64,000 nt of DNA from Acidovorax benzenivorans. Lineage in GTDB: Bacteria; Pseudomonadota; Gammaproteobacteria; Burkholderiales; Burkholderiaceae_C. The position numbers and the translations under genes were made by a program. Positions 37,493 to 47,109 of the stretch are shown piece by piece. The stretch is from contig NZ_JAPCKI010000004.1 in the NCBI RefSeq assembly GCF_028680575.1, positions 403,450 through 467,449 of the forward strand, in the 5' to 3' direction. Position 1 is the first letter of the stretch. Each line of letters starts with the position of its first letter. Under the pieces are notes generated by a model. It saw nothing but the letters and a program-made list of their open reading frames with translations. It was not told where the DNA came from and made no database searches.

Positions 37493-39421
37493 TTAATTTT
37501 CTGCAGTCACTGCTGGCACGGCTTCGGGACGTGGTGCCTTGATCTGCACCTTGAAGCGCTGCTTGAGCAGTTCATAGTAAGCCAGACCCTCGGCAGTCGC
37601 CAGCCATTGCACGTATTGCTGACGTTCCTGCTGCGCACGCTGTGCATCCGGAGCCTGGCGTGGCACGACACGGTTGACCTTGACCACAGCATAACCAGCA
37701 GTCCCCAGATCCACACCGGTCCAGCCGGGCAACGCTTCGGTGGGAGCCCTCAGAGCTGCATCAATCAGCGCGCGCGGCAGGTTTTGGGTCTGTTCGCGGG
37801 ATACTTCCGTGGCTGCGGCCAGGCCTGTGGCGGACGACGGAGCGGCCTTCCACGCAGCGAGTTTAGCCTCGCCTTCCTTGCGAGCCAGTTCGGCAGATTT
37901 TTCTGCCACATACAAAGTGCGAACACGGGCCTTCACTTCGTCATAGGGTAGCGTGAGCGCGGGGGTGTAGGCGGTCACACGGCCAGCGGCCATCTGGCTG
38001 GGGCCTACTTCCACGGCCTCGGTGTTGCGCTTATTCTGCAGCGAGTCGGTGGCAAAAAGTGCTTCGAGGAACTTGGCATTGACCAAAGGCCCCTTGGCAC
38101 CTGCAGCGGGGGTCCGAGTCACGCCCTTGGCGGTTTGGATCTTGAGCTTGAGCTTGTCGGCCACGGGCTGGAGGCTGTCTGCCTGCTCATACACACCGTT
38201 GGTGAAAGACTCTGCCACCTCGGCAAATTTACGCTGGGCCTGCTGCTGCTTGAGTTCGGCCTCCATAGTGGGGCGCAGTTCTTCAAACGTGGGCTGGCGG
38301 GGTGTCTTGATGTCAGTGAGCTGGATGATGTGATAACCAAACTCGGTTTCCGCCAAGTCACTGATTTCGCCCTTTTTCAGCGCAAAAGCAGCTTCTTCAA
38401 ATGGCTTGACCATGGCACCCCGGGCAAAGAAGTTGAGGTCTCCGCCCGCAACGGCCGAGCCCTTGTCGTCAGAGGATTTCTTGGCCACATCAGCAAAGCT
38501 GCCGGGAGTCTTGCGCACTTGGGCCAGCAGTTCAGTGGCACGGGCCTTGGCCTTCTCGCGGTCTGCAGCGGATGCATCCTTGGGAGCGTTCACCAGGATG
38601 TGGCTGGCGCGGCGCTCTTCCTTCGCCGTCATGCGAGCCACGTTCTCTTTGTAGTAAGTACGCAGGTCGTCTTCACCCAGGGTGATGGACGCCCGCACGC
38701 TGTCGAGGTCCAGCACCAAGTATTCGATGGCCGCTTGTTCCAGCTGCTGGAACTGGGCAGGATGGGCCTTGTAGTAGGCCTCCAGGTCCGCATCCGCAGG
38801 GGTGACTTTGTTGGCGAAGTCAGCAGCGTTGAAACGGGCCACCTGGATCTCGCGGCGCTCGTACAACGCGTCGAGCGCGAGCTTGACCTGTGCATCGGAG
38901 CCAAACGCGGTGCTCATCACACCACCCATCACCTGGTTCACCGAGATGTCGCGGCGCACATTGGCTTCAAAACCTTCGGGCGTCAGGCCTTGTGCAGCGA
39001 CCAGGGAACGGTAGGCATCGGCGTCCAACGTACCGTCCGGGCGCTTGAGTCCGGCAATCGCGGGAATCTCCTGCAGGCTGCGGGCCAGGCGCGCATCGCT
39101 GGTCACAAGATGCATCTTTTGCGCGGCAGCCGCCAGCACTCGGTCACGTACCAGGCGCTCCAGCGTGGCATAGCGGGCACTGGGCGAGTCCAGCAACTTG
39201 GGATCGACCGAGGGAGACTGGGCGCGAATGCGGTCTGTCTCCATGCGATGCGCATTGTCCCAGTCTGTCTGCTTGATATTGTTGCCATCGACACGGGCCA
39301 CCACAGGACTCTTTTCAGAGAAGTAGTTGCTGTCGATGCCCACCAGCACAAACGAAGGAATGATCAGCAAGAACAAGAAGATCATCACGATCTTGGAGTG
39401 CTTGCGGATGGATTCAAACAT
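37493..39421 (-). CDS. ppiD: Periplasmic folding chaperone/peptidyl-prolyl isomerase PpiD (SurA-N domain)
   Basis: The 642-aa protein starts [10 protein letters not shown], has one N-terminal membrane anchor ([19 protein letters not shown]), a SurA-like N-terminal domain, and a parvulin PPIase domain ([44 protein letters not shown]). PpiD is anchored in the inner membrane next to the Sec translocon and helps newly exported outer-membrane proteins fold. It follows tRNA-Val and hupB on the same strand, with a terminator between. Confidence 0.93.
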   Translation of the reverse strand: MFESIRKHSKIVMIFLFLLIIPSFVLVGIDSNYFSEKSPVVARVDGNNIKQTDWDNAHRMETDRIRAQSPSVDPKLLDSPSARYATLERLVRDRVLAAAAQKMHLVTSDARLARSLQEIPAIAGLKRPDGTLDADAYRSLVAAQGLTPEGFEANVRRDISVNQVMGGVMSTAFGSDAQVKLALDALYERREIQVARFNAADFANKVTPADADLEAYYKAHPAQFQQLEQAAIEYLVLDLDSVRASITLGEDDLRTYYKENVARMTAKEERRASHILVNAPKDASAADREKAKARATELLAQVRKTPGSFADVAKKSSDDKGSAVAGGDLNFFARGAMVKPFEEAAFALKKGEISDLAETEFGYHIIQLTDIKTPRQPTFEELRPTMEAELKQQQAQRKFAEVAESFTNGVYEQADSLQPVADKLKLKIQTAKGVTRTPAAGAKGPLVNAKFLEALFATDSLQNKRNTEAVEVGPSQMAAGRVTAYTPALTLPYDEVKARVRTLYVAEKSAELARKEGEAKLAAWKAAPSSATGLAAATEVSREQTQNLPRALIDAALRAPTEALPGWTGVDLGTAGYAVVKVNRVVPRQAPDAQRAQQERQQYVQWLATAEGLAYYELLKQRFKVQIKAPRPEAVPAVTAEN

Positions 39422-39440
39422 GGTCGATCTTTCAGAAGGC

Positions 39441-39473
39441 AAAAAACAAAAGGCGAACTTGCGTTCGCCTTTG
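39441..39473 (-). terminator. Terminator after hupB-tRNA-Val
   Basis: Stem AAAGGCGAAC/GTTCGCCTTT with loop TTGC; on the minus strand a T-rich run (TTTTGTTTTTT) follows. It lies between tRNA-Val and ppiD. Confidence 0.85.
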
Positions 39474-39481
39474 TTCGGTGA

Positions 39482-39557
39482 TGGTGGGTCCTGACGGTCT
39501 CGAACCGCCGACCTACTCCGTGTAAAGGAGCCGCTCTACCAACTGAGCTAAGGACCC
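39482..39557 (-). tRNA. tRNA-Val (anticodon TAC)
   Basis: Minus-strand cloverleaf: acceptor GGGTCCT/AGGACCC, D arm GCTCAGTTGGTAGAGC, anticodon loop TTTACAC, T arm GCGGTTCGAGACCGT and encoded CCA. It begins only 15 bases after the hupB stop, so the two are probably co-transcribed. Confidence 0.97.
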
Positions 39558-39572
39558 CACCTAAACTGATCC

Positions 39573-39845
39573 TCAGTTCAAGGCATCTTTCAATGCCTTG
39601 CCAGGACGGAACTTCGGAACTTTAGCAGCTTTGATTTTAATCGTAGCGCCAGTGCGGGGATTGCGACCGGTACGGGCAGCGCGCTTGCCCACAGCAAAGG
39701 TACCGAAACCGACGAGCGACACGGTGCCGCCCTTCTTGAGAGTCTTCTTGACAGCCTCGATCGTGGATTCCAGGGCACGCGCAGCAGCGGCCTTGGAGAT
39801 GTCGGCGTTGGTAGCGATGTGCTCAATCAATTCGGTTTTGTTCAC
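39573..39845 (-). CDS. hupB: DNA-binding protein HU
   Basis: The 90-aa protein is a standard [22 protein letters not shown] at the start, the [20 protein letters not shown] beta-arm with the DNA-intercalating region, and a [13 protein letters not shown] end. HU bends DNA and compacts the nucleoid. The tRNA-Val gene follows immediately, then a terminator. Confidence 0.97.
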   Translation of the reverse strand: MNKTELIEHIATNADISKAAAARALESTIEAVKKTLKKGGTVSLVGFGTFAVGKRAARTGRNPRTGATIKIKAAKVPKFRPGKALKDALN

Positions 39846-40146
39846 AAGAAGCCTCTCGGAAAAGAGTTAATGGAATGTCTCGCGGATATCTGGTCTTCAC
39901 ACGCCTGAAAGCACAGCCGTGGGCTGGTGGAGAACAGGCGGGGGAATGACTGGCATACACAGCAGTGGCTGCTGCATCAGATTAAAGCCATCGAGTTTCA
40001 GAGTGTCAATACAACACGCTGTTTTGCGTCAGCGTTGCTCCGAATTCTAGTCGTATTTCACGCTGCGACAGGGCTTGGCGGGGGTTTTTGTCTCAAACAC
40101 GCCGTATGGGCAGCATTCCGTATTGACACCCCGCAGCCAGCCGTAC
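39846..40146. other. Intergenic stretch of about 300 bases upstream of hupB
   Basis: It should contain the hupB promoter and the 3' end of the upstream dehydrogenase transcript. A possible -10/-35 pair cannot be chosen with confidence. No gene or repeat is seen. Confidence 0.4.
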
Positions 40147-41241
40147 TCAACGGGCTGCGAGCACCTGCGCAATGGCTTTGCCCACATCTTGCGTCCCGCC
40201 CGAGCCACCCAAGTCCGGGGTGCGCGGAGCACCACTGCCGGGTTGCAACACGGCTTCGATGGCGGCCAGCACAGCATCGTGCGCGGCGCGGTAACCCAGG
40301 AAGTCCAGCATCATTGCGCCGCACCAGATCTGCCCGATGGGGTTGGCGATGCCCTTGCCCGCGATGTCGGGCGCCGAGCCGTGCACCGGCTCAAACAGCG
40401 ACGGCATGGTGCGCGTGGGGTTCAGGTTGGCGCTGGGCGCTATGCCAATGGTGCCGGTACAGGCGGGCCCCAGGTCGCTGAGGATGTCGCCAAACAGGTT
40501 GCTGGCCACCACCACATCAAAGAAGTCGGGGCGCTGCACGAAGTGGGCTGTGAGGATGTCGATGTGGAACTTGTCCACCTTCACATCTGGATAGGCCTTG
40601 GCCATCTCGGCCACACGTTCGTCCCAGTAGGGCATGGTGATGGCGATGCCGTTGGACTTGGTAGCGCTGGTCAGGTGCTTCTTGGGGCGCGACTGGGCCA
40701 GTTCAAACGCAAACTTGAGCACGCGGTCGACACCGTGGCGCGACATCACCGTCTCCTGCATCACGATCTCGCGCGGGGTGCCTTCGTACATGCGGCCACC
40801 GATGCTGGAGTATTCGCCTTCGGTGTTCTCGCGCACGATCAGCATGTCGATCTCGCCGGGCAGGCGCGGGCTGCCGTCACGGCGCACCACGGGGGCGATC
40901 ACGCCGGGCATGAGGCGCGCGGGGCGCAGGTTGATGTACTGGTCGAACTCGCGGCGGAACAGCAGCAGCGAACCCCAGAGCGAGACATGGTCGGCAATCT
41001 TCTCAGGCCAGCCCACAGCACCAAAGTAAATCGCCTCATGGCCGCCAATCTGGTCCTTCCAGTTGTCGGGCAGCATCTTGCCGTGCTTCTCGCAGTAGTC
41101 CCAGCTCGAAAAGTCGAAGTGGTCGAAGTGCAGATCGATGCCAAACTTTCGTGCGGCCTCGTCCAGCATACGCAGCCCCTCGGGCATGACCTCTTTGCCA
41201 ATGCCGTCACCGGCAATGACTGCAATGCGATGCTTCGCCAT
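40147..41241 (-). CDS. Tartrate dehydrogenase/decarboxylase-type NAD-dependent enzyme
   Basis: The 364-aa protein belongs to the isocitrate/isopropylmalate dehydrogenase superfamily: IAVIAGDGIGKEVMPEGLRM, LRPARLMPG (substrate Arg), LIVRENTEGEYSSIGGRMYEG, and the metal/cofactor site LFGDILSDLG and EPVHGSAPDIAGKGIANP. The sequence resembles TtuC/YeaU tartrate or malate dehydrogenases rather than LeuB. It probably oxidises and decarboxylates tartrate or D-malate. A GGAG ribosome site precedes the ATG, and a dispersed repeat lies directly upstream. Confidence 0.85.
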   Translation of the reverse strand: MAKHRIAVIAGDGIGKEVMPEGLRMLDEAARKFGIDLHFDHFDFSSWDYCEKHGKMLPDNWKDQIGGHEAIYFGAVGWPEKIADHVSLWGSLLLFRREFDQYINLRPARLMPGVIAPVVRRDGSPRLPGEIDMLIVRENTEGEYSSIGGRMYEGTPREIVMQETVMSRHGVDRVLKFAFELAQSRPKKHLTSATKSNGIAITMPYWDERVAEMAKAYPDVKVDKFHIDILTAHFVQRPDFFDVVVASNLFGDILSDLGPACTGTIGIAPSANLNPTRTMPSLFEPVHGSAPDIAGKGIANPIGQIWCGAMMLDFLGYRAAHDAVLAAIEAVLQPGSGAPRTPDLGGSGGTQDVGKAIAQVLAAR

Positions 41242-41249
41242 TCAGATGC

Positions 41250-41305
41250 TCCTGAAAATATAGCTGCCTGCGCTTATGTACCCAGCGCCAGAGGCACAAA
41301 AGACT
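41250..41305 (+). repeat. Dispersed AGCTGC-GCGCTT repeat, short diverged copy
   Basis: CCTGAAAATATAGCTGCCTG, then CGCTTATGTACCCAGCGCCA. It lies between pgsA and the tartrate-dehydrogenase-type gene, just upstream of the latter's ribosome site. Confidence 0.6.
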
Positions 41306-41311
41306 TGAAAA

Positions 41312-41878
41312 CTATTTGACACGCGCCCGGATCTCAGGCAACGCCTTCTGCAGGTAGTACACCATCGACCAGACCGTGAGCACTGCCGACGCCCAGATGA
41401 GCCAGGCACCCCACACGCCGGTGTCGATCACGCCGAACAGGTGCCCGTCATACAACAGGAAGGGGATGGCCAGCATCTGCACCGTGGTCTTGACCTTGCC
41501 GATCATGTGCACGGCCACGCTCTTGCTGGCGCCGATCTGTGCCATCCACTCGCGCAGGGCCGAGATCGCAATCTCGCGGCCGATGATGATGAGCGCCACA
41601 AACACATCGGCACGCTGCAGATGCACCAGCACCAGCAGCGACGCACAGACCAGAAACTTGTCAGCCACCGGATCAAGGAAGGCCCCAAACGACGAAGTCT
41701 GGTTGAGCTTGCGGGCCAGGTAGCCGTCCAGCCAGTCGGTGGCGGCAAACACCACGAACATCACGGTGGCAATGAGATTGCGCGTGGCCGGGTCCAGCGG
41801 TGCGTAGAACACCCCCACGATCAAAGGTATCGCGACGATGCGCGTCCAGGTCATCAAGGTGGGGATAGTCCAGAACAT
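41312..41878 (-). CDS. pgsA: CDP-diacylglycerol-glycerol-3-phosphate 3-phosphatidyltransferase
   Basis: The 188-aa membrane protein makes phosphatidylglycerol phosphate. The CDP-alcohol phosphotransferase motif D-G-x2-A-R-x8-G-x3-D-x3-D is complete in DGYLARKLNQ... GAFLDPVADK. Five to six membrane helices follow. The gene is downstream of uvrC (45-base gap, same strand), a common pairing in proteobacteria. Confidence 0.95.
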   Translation of the reverse strand: MFWTIPTLMTWTRIVAIPLIVGVFYAPLDPATRNLIATVMFVVFAATDWLDGYLARKLNQTSSFGAFLDPVADKFLVCASLLVLVHLQRADVFVALIIIGREIAISALREWMAQIGASKSVAVHMIGKVKTTVQMLAIPFLLYDGHLFGVIDTGVWGAWLIWASAVLTVWSMVYYLQKALPEIRARVK

Positions 41879-41922
41879 GGCGGCGATTGTGTCACGGCGC
41901 GGCTGTGGCGCTGTCGATAGGC

Positions 41923-43926
41923 TTATCTCAGCGCCTTATAAATTTCTTCCGCCAGTTCGCGTGAGATGCCATCCACCGTGACCAAGTCCTCCACACTGGC
42001 TGAAGCGACCCCACGCACCCCGCCAAAACGCTGCAGCAGCCGCGCGCGCTTCTTGGGGCCCACCCCCGCAATTTCTTCGAGCTGCCCGCCTCCCACGCGC
42101 ACCTTGGCCCGTGCTGCCCGCATGCCGGTGATGGCAAAGCGGTGCGCCTCATCGCGGATCTGCGCCACCAGCATCAGCGCCGCCGAATCCTTGCCCAGGT
42201 AGACCTTCTCACGGCCATCCGCAAACACCAGCTCTTCCAGGCCCACCTTGCGGCCCTCGCCCTTCTCCACCCCCACGATGCGCGTCAGGTCCAGCCCCAG
42301 CGCGGTGAACACTTCGCGCGCCACGCCCACCTGGCCCTTGCCGCCGTCGATGAGCACCAAGTCGGGCAGGCGCGCAGCCCCTTTGCGGGTGGGCGCGCCT
42401 GCTTCGGCGTCCGGGGCGGCAAAGTCAATGCCGCCCTCCTCACGCTGCGCCTCCACCACCTTGCTGTAACGGCGCGTGAGCACCTGGCGCATGGCGGCGT
42501 AGTCGTCGCCGCCCGTGATGCCCTCGATCTTGTAGCGGCGGTATTCGCTGCTCTGCATCTTGTGGTGGTGGAACACCACACACGACGCCTGGGTGGATTC
42601 GCCCGCCGTGTGCGAGATGTCGAAACACTCGATGATGAGCTGGTCCAGGTCTTCGGGTGGCAAGTCCAGCGCCTCGGCCAAAGCGCGGGTGCGGGCCTGC
42701 TGCGAGCCCTCCTCCGCCAGCAGGCGGGCCAGTTGCAGGTCGGCGTTCTTTTGCGCCATGTCCAGCCAGGCGCGGCGCTGTTCGCGCGGCTGGTGGATGG
42801 CGCTCACGCGCAGCCCGCTCTGTTCGGTCAATGCATCCAGCAAGGTTTTGTCCACCGGCACACTGGTCACCAGCAGCGGTGGCACGGGTACTCCGATGTA
42901 GTGCTGGGCAATGAAGGCCTCCAGCACCAGGGCCTCCACCGGGCGCGCGGGGCGCGACGGGTTGGCCACCGATTCATCCGCGCCTTCTCCGCCCTCTTCT
43001 TCAAACACCGCCGCAGCGTCTTCCACATGCACCGGAAAGTACGGCCGGTCACCCAAATGTCGGCCACCGCGCACCATGGCCAGGTTGACGCAGGCACGGC
43101 CGCCCAACACGCGCACGGCCAGGATGTCCACATCCTTGTCGTCCACCGTCTCGATGGACTGCTGGTGCAGCACGCGCGACAGCGCCTGGATCTGGTTGCG
43201 CACCTCGGCCGCCTGCTCAAATTCGAGCTTGTCCGAGTGGGCCATCATGCGCACCTCCAGCGCCTGCAGTAGCTCCTGCGTTTCGCCGCGCAGCAGCGCC
43301 TCGGCATGCGACACGTCGGCGGCATAAGCCTCGGGCGAAATCAAGTCCACGCAGGGCCCGGTGCAGCGCTTGATCTGGTACAGCAGGCAGGGCCGCGTGC
43401 GGTTGGCAAACACCGTGTCTTCACAGGTGCGCAGCCGGAACACCTTTTGCAAAAGCTGGATGGTTTCCTTCACCGCCCAGGCACTGGGGTACGGGCCAAA
43501 GTAGCGGTGCTTTTTGTCGACCGCGCCCCGGTAATACGCCATGCGCGGAAACACCTGCCCCGGCGCGTCGCCCCGCGTGTGGGCGCCCGGCGTGCCGGTG
43601 ATCTTCAGATAGGGGTAGCTCTTGTCGTCGCGGAACAGGATGTTGAACTTGGGGTTCAACGTCTTGATGAGGTTGTTTTCGAGCAGCAGCGCCTCGGCCT
43701 CGGAGCGCACCACCGTGGTCTCCATGCGCACGATCTTGCTGACCATGTGACCGATGCGCGTGCCACCGTGGTTCTTCTGGAAGTAGCTGGACACCCGGCG
43801 CTTGAGGTTGAGCGCCTTGCCCACGTACAGCAGCGCATCTTGCGCGTCGAAATAGCGGTACACGCCCGGCAACGCGGGCAGCGCAGCCACCTGCGCCAGG
43901 AGTTCTTCGGAATGCACATCAGACAT
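41923..43926 (-). CDS. uvrC: Excinuclease ABC subunit C
   Basis: The 667-aa UvrC makes the two incisions in nucleotide excision repair. It has the GIY-YIG domain ([20 protein letters not shown]), a UVR segment binding UvrB, the RNase H-like domain ([20 protein letters not shown] and [18 protein letters not shown]) and C-terminal helix-hairpin-helix motifs. ATG 43926 ([10 protein letters not shown]) is the normal start. Confidence 0.95.
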   Translation of the reverse strand: MSDVHSEELLAQVAALPALPGVYRYFDAQDALLYVGKALNLKRRVSSYFQKNHGGTRIGHMVSKIVRMETTVVRSEAEALLLENNLIKTLNPKFNILFRDDKSYPYLKITGTPGAHTRGDAPGQVFPRMAYYRGAVDKKHRYFGPYPSAWAVKETIQLLQKVFRLRTCEDTVFANRTRPCLLYQIKRCTGPCVDLISPEAYAADVSHAEALLRGETQELLQALEVRMMAHSDKLEFEQAAEVRNQIQALSRVLHQQSIETVDDKDVDILAVRVLGGRACVNLAMVRGGRHLGDRPYFPVHVEDAAAVFEEEGGEGADESVANPSRPARPVEALVLEAFIAQHYIGVPVPPLLVTSVPVDKTLLDALTEQSGLRVSAIHQPREQRRAWLDMAQKNADLQLARLLAEEGSQQARTRALAEALDLPPEDLDQLIIECFDISHTAGESTQASCVVFHHHKMQSSEYRRYKIEGITGGDDYAAMRQVLTRRYSKVVEAQREEGGIDFAAPDAEAGAPTRKGAARLPDLVLIDGGKGQVGVAREVFTALGLDLTRIVGVEKGEGRKVGLEELVFADGREKVYLGKDSAALMLVAQIRDEAHRFAITGMRAARAKVRVGGGQLEEIAGVGPKKRARLLQRFGGVRGVASASVEDLVTVDGISRELAEEIYKALR

Positions 43927-43960
43927 GGCGCGTATTGTGGCCCCGCGCACATCCGGTCTA

Positions 43961-44026
43961 CTTACTATCAAATAAATAGCTGCCAGCGCTTATCCAACAA
44001 GCGCTTGCAGCCATTTTTATAAAAAC
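43961..44026 (+). repeat. Dispersed AGCTGC-GCGCTT stem-loop repeat, complete copy
   Basis: CTATCAAATAAATAGCTGCC, AGCGCTTATCCAACAAGCGC, TTGCAGCCATTTTTA. The arms GCTGCcAGCGCTT and AAGCGCTtGCAGC form a long stem-loop followed by a T-run, as a terminator would. It lies between uvrC and the Bug receptor gene upstream of it. Confidence 0.8.
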
Positions 44027-44039
44027 CGCAGCCCCACGA

Positions 44040-45020
44040 TCACTCCGCCTCGATCTTCGAGGTCTTCACCACCTGCGCCCAGTTGGCCAGATCCGCCTTC
44101 ACCTTGTCGCCCAACTGCGCCGGGGTCTGGTAGTCGGCCGTGGCGCCCTGCTCCTGCGCCTTTTGCTGGAAGGCCGGGTTCTGCACCACGGTGCGAATGT
44201 CGGCCGTGAGCTTGTCCACCACCGCCTTGGGCACAGCGGCCGGGGCAAACACGGCAAACCACGAGGTGGCATCGACCTTGGGGTAGCCCGCCTCGGCCGT
44301 GGTGGGCACATCGGGCAGGCTGGGCAGGCGCTGCTTGCCCGTCACGGCCAGCACGCGCAGCTTGCCGCTGGCGATGTGCGGCATGAATGGGGGCGCGGTG
44401 CCAAAGGTCAGGTCCACCTGGCCGCCCAGCAGGTCCTGCAGCGCGGGGCCGGTGCCCTTGTAGGGCACGTGGACCATCTTGATGCCGCCCTGCTGCTCCA
44501 GCATGGCGCCGGTCACATGCTGCAGCGAGCCATTGCCTGACGAGGCGTAGTTGAGTTTGCCGGGGTTGGCCTTGGCGTAGGCGATGAGTTCAGGCAAGGT
44601 CTTCACCGGCAGGTCGTGGCGCACCACAATGATCTGCGGGGCCGAGATCACGTTGGCCACGGGCTGGAAGTCCGTCTGGTCCCACTGCTTTTGTTTGGTG
44701 ATGTGGGGCGAGATGACGTGGTAACCCGAATACTGCATCAGCAGCGTGTAGCCATCGGCCTCGGCGCGCTTGACGGCACCGGCTGCAATGTTGCCGTTGC
44801 CACCGCCCTTGTTGTCCACGATGACCGATTGGCCCAGCACCGGCGCCAAGGCCTGCGCCAGCATGCGGGCCGACAGGTCGGTGGTGCCGCCTGCTGCGGT
44901 AGGCACCACCATGGTGACGTTCTTCGATGGGTAAGCGCCCTGCGCTGCTGCGTGGCCGATGAAGCCCGTAGCCACTACGGCAAGGGCCAGGGCGGTGAAC
45001 TGTTTGCGGGTAGTTTTCAT
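44040..45020 (-). CDS. Bug (TctC)-family periplasmic solute-binding protein
   Basis: The 326-aa protein has a signal peptide (LALAVVATGFIGHAAAQG) and the Bug fold: YPSKNVTMVVPTAAGGTTDL at the start of the mature chain, LGQSVIVDNKGGGNGNIA, and HVPYKGTGPALQDLLGGQVD. Bug receptors bind carboxylates or aromatic compounds, usually without cognate permeases nearby. It is the last of four genes on this strand, after another Bug receptor, an HMG-CoA-lyase-type gene and a CoA-transferase gene. Confidence 0.9.
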   Translation of the reverse strand: MKTTRKQFTALALAVVATGFIGHAAAQGAYPSKNVTMVVPTAAGGTTDLSARMLAQALAPVLGQSVIVDNKGGGNGNIAAGAVKRAEADGYTLLMQYSGYHVISPHITKQKQWDQTDFQPVANVISAPQIIVVRHDLPVKTLPELIAYAKANPGKLNYASSGNGSLQHVTGAMLEQQGGIKMVHVPYKGTGPALQDLLGGQVDLTFGTAPPFMPHIASGKLRVLAVTGKQRLPSLPDVPTTAEAGYPKVDATSWFAVFAPAAVPKAVVDKLTADIRTVVQNPAFQQKAQEQGATADYQTPAQLGDKVKADLANWAQVVKTSKIEAE

Positions 45021-45102
45021 GAAATGGATGTCTCTGTTGTCGTTGTTGCGAAAGGTCTGAAGGTCAAAAAAAAGTCTGTGGTAAGCAGCGGCTGTGCACC
45101 GC

Positions 45103-46083
45103 TCAATCCACCGTGGCGCCCGTGTCCTTGACCACGCGGCTCCACTTGGGCAGGTCGGACTGCACCAGCGCCGCCAGCTGCGCCGCCGTACCCTTGAACG
45201 GCTCGCAGCCCACGGTGGCCAGCTTGTCCACCACGTCCTTGTGCTCCAACGCACGCGCCACCTCGGCCTGCAACTGCGCCACGATGGGTGCAGGCGTGCC
45301 AGCCGGAGCAAACAGTGCGTACCAGGGCGCCTGGCCAAAGCCCTTGATCGTCTCGCCAATGGTGGGCGCATCCGGCAAGGCCGCTACGCGCTTTTCATTG
45401 ACCACACCCAGCACCTTGAGCTTGCCCGCCTTGATGAACGCAATGGCTGACGGCAAACTTTGCACCGACAGCGGCACCTGCCCACCCACCACGTCGGTGG
45501 CCGCCGCCGCCGAGCCCTTGTAGGGGATGTGCTGCAGCTGGATGCCAGCTGCCTTTTGCAGCATCTCGCCAATCAGGTGGTTCAGCGTGCCATTGCCCGC
45601 TGAGGCAATCGAATACTTGCCGGGGCTGGCCTTGGCCAGGGCGACCATTTCGGCCACGGTGTTGGCCGGGAACGAAGGGTGAGCCACCAGCACATAACCG
45701 GCCGTGGCCACGGGCGCCACGGGCGCAAAGTCCTTCACCGGGTCAAAGCCCGGGTTCTTGTACAGCGCAGGACCAATGACGTGGGCACTGTCGGCCGTGA
45801 GCAGCAGCGTGTAGCCGTCGTTGCGTGCACGGGCTGTAGTGCCCGTGGCCAGAGTGCCGCCCGCGCCAGGGCGGTTGTCCACAATCACGCTCTGGCCCAG
45901 TTGTTCGCTGAGCTTTTGCGCCACCACACGCGCAATGGCGTCGTTGGCGCCGCCCGCAGCCTGGGGCACGACCACGGTGATGGGTTTGGACGGGTACTTG
46001 TCCTGCGCGCCCGCTGCGAAGGCAGCGGAGCACAACACAGCGGCCGTGAAGATGCGGCGGGACAGTGGGGTTTGAAATGTCAT
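45103..46083 (-). CDS. Bug (TctC)-family periplasmic solute-binding protein
   Basis: A second 326-aa receptor of the same fold (YPSKPITVVVPQAAGGANDA, GQSVIVDNRPGAGGTLATGT, HIPYKGSAAAATDVVGGQVP), with a signal peptide ending FAAGAQD. The ribosome site is AGGAGA. Divergence from its neighbour shows the two are old paralogs that probably bind different ligands. It follows the lyase-type gene by 45 bases. Confidence 0.9.
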   Translation of the reverse strand: MTFQTPLSRRIFTAAVLCSAAFAAGAQDKYPSKPITVVVPQAAGGANDAIARVVAQKLSEQLGQSVIVDNRPGAGGTLATGTTARARNDGYTLLLTADSAHVIGPALYKNPGFDPVKDFAPVAPVATAGYVLVAHPSFPANTVAEMVALAKASPGKYSIASAGNGTLNHLIGEMLQKAAGIQLQHIPYKGSAAAATDVVGGQVPLSVQSLPSAIAFIKAGKLKVLGVVNEKRVAALPDAPTIGETIKGFGQAPWYALFAPAGTPAPIVAQLQAEVARALEHKDVVDKLATVGCEPFKGTAAQLAALVQSDLPKWSRVVKDTGATVD

Positions 46084-46128
46084 GGCTTTTGTCTCCTGTT
46101 GTTGTAGATAGATGCAGGCTCTCCGTAC

Positions 46129-47109
46129 TCAACGGGCAAGCGCTCTTTCGCGGATGGCCTCGAAATCCGCAGGCACCGGGTGCAGCGCCAGGCGCGGGCC
46201 TGCCTTGGCGATCTGGCTCGGAATGTCGTGGCCAATAAACCCAGGCAGCTGCTGCGCAGCGGCCACCAGTTGCGCCAGATCCACCCCGGTGTCATAGCCC
46301 ATCAGCGCCAGCGCATGCACGATCTCTTCGCTGCACACATTGCCACTGGCGCCCGGTGCATAGGGGCAGCCACCCAGGCCTCCCAGCGAGGCATCGAACC
46401 GGTCTGCACCCGCGTCGATGGCCGCCAGCACGTTGGCGAGGCCCATGCCGCGCGTGTTGTGGAAATGCAGGGTGAACTCCACCCCCGGCCAGCGCGCGCG
46501 GGCCGCCGCCGTGAGCTGGTGCACCTGCGTGGGGTAGGCCATGCCCGTGGTGTCGCACAGCGTGATGCCACGCACGCCCCGATCCACAAAGCGCTGCACC
46601 CAGCCAAACACATCGGCCTGAGCCACATCGCCGTCCATGGGGCAACCGAACACACACGACAGCGACACATTCACCGCCACGTTGGCACCCTGCGCCAGGG
46701 CCACCACTTGCGCCAGCGCCGCAAACGACTGTTCCTGCGTCATGCGCAGGTTGGCCAGGTTGTGGGTGGCGCTGACGGACATGACCAGGTTCAGCTCATC
46801 CGTGCGCGACTCGATGGCGCGCTCGGCCCCGCGCAGGTTGGGCACCAGCGCGGTGTAGACGGTGCCAGGGCTTCGCGTGATCTCGCGCATCACGACCTCG
46901 GCGTCTTTCAGCGCGGGGATGGCGGTGGGTGAGGTGAACGAAGTCACCTCGATCTTGGACAGGCCCGCCACCGACAGCGCATTGCACAGCGCAATCTTGT
47001 CTTCGGTGGGAACGAAGGTCTTCTCCATCTGCAGGCCATCGCGCAATCCCACTTCCTGCATGTGGATGCGGCGGCCTGCGCCTTGCCAAACGGTGCTGGG
47101 TGCGTTCAT
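46129..47109 (-). CDS. Hydroxymethylglutaryl-CoA lyase family protein
   Basis: The 326-aa protein is a TIM-barrel lyase of the HMGL-like family: QEVGLRDGLQMEKTFVPTED (metal Asp), FHNTRGMGLANVLAA (metal His pair), and the GGLGGCPYAPGASGNV loop containing the catalytic Cys. It splits 3-hydroxy-3-methylglutaryl-CoA or a related acyl-CoA into acetyl-CoA and a keto acid. Its start overlaps the CoA-transferase stop (ATGA), so the pair form one pathway: CoA activation, then cleavage. Confidence 0.9.
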   Translation of the reverse strand: MNAPSTVWQGAGRRIHMQEVGLRDGLQMEKTFVPTEDKIALCNALSVAGLSKIEVTSFTSPTAIPALKDAEVVMREITRSPGTVYTALVPNLRGAERAIESRTDELNLVMSVSATHNLANLRMTQEQSFAALAQVVALAQGANVAVNVSLSCVFGCPMDGDVAQADVFGWVQRFVDRGVRGITLCDTTGMAYPTQVHQLTAAARARWPGVEFTLHFHNTRGMGLANVLAAIDAGADRFDASLGGLGGCPYAPGASGNVCSEEIVHALALMGYDTGVDLAQLVAAAQQLPGFIGHDIPSQIAKAGPRLALHPVPADFEAIRERALAR

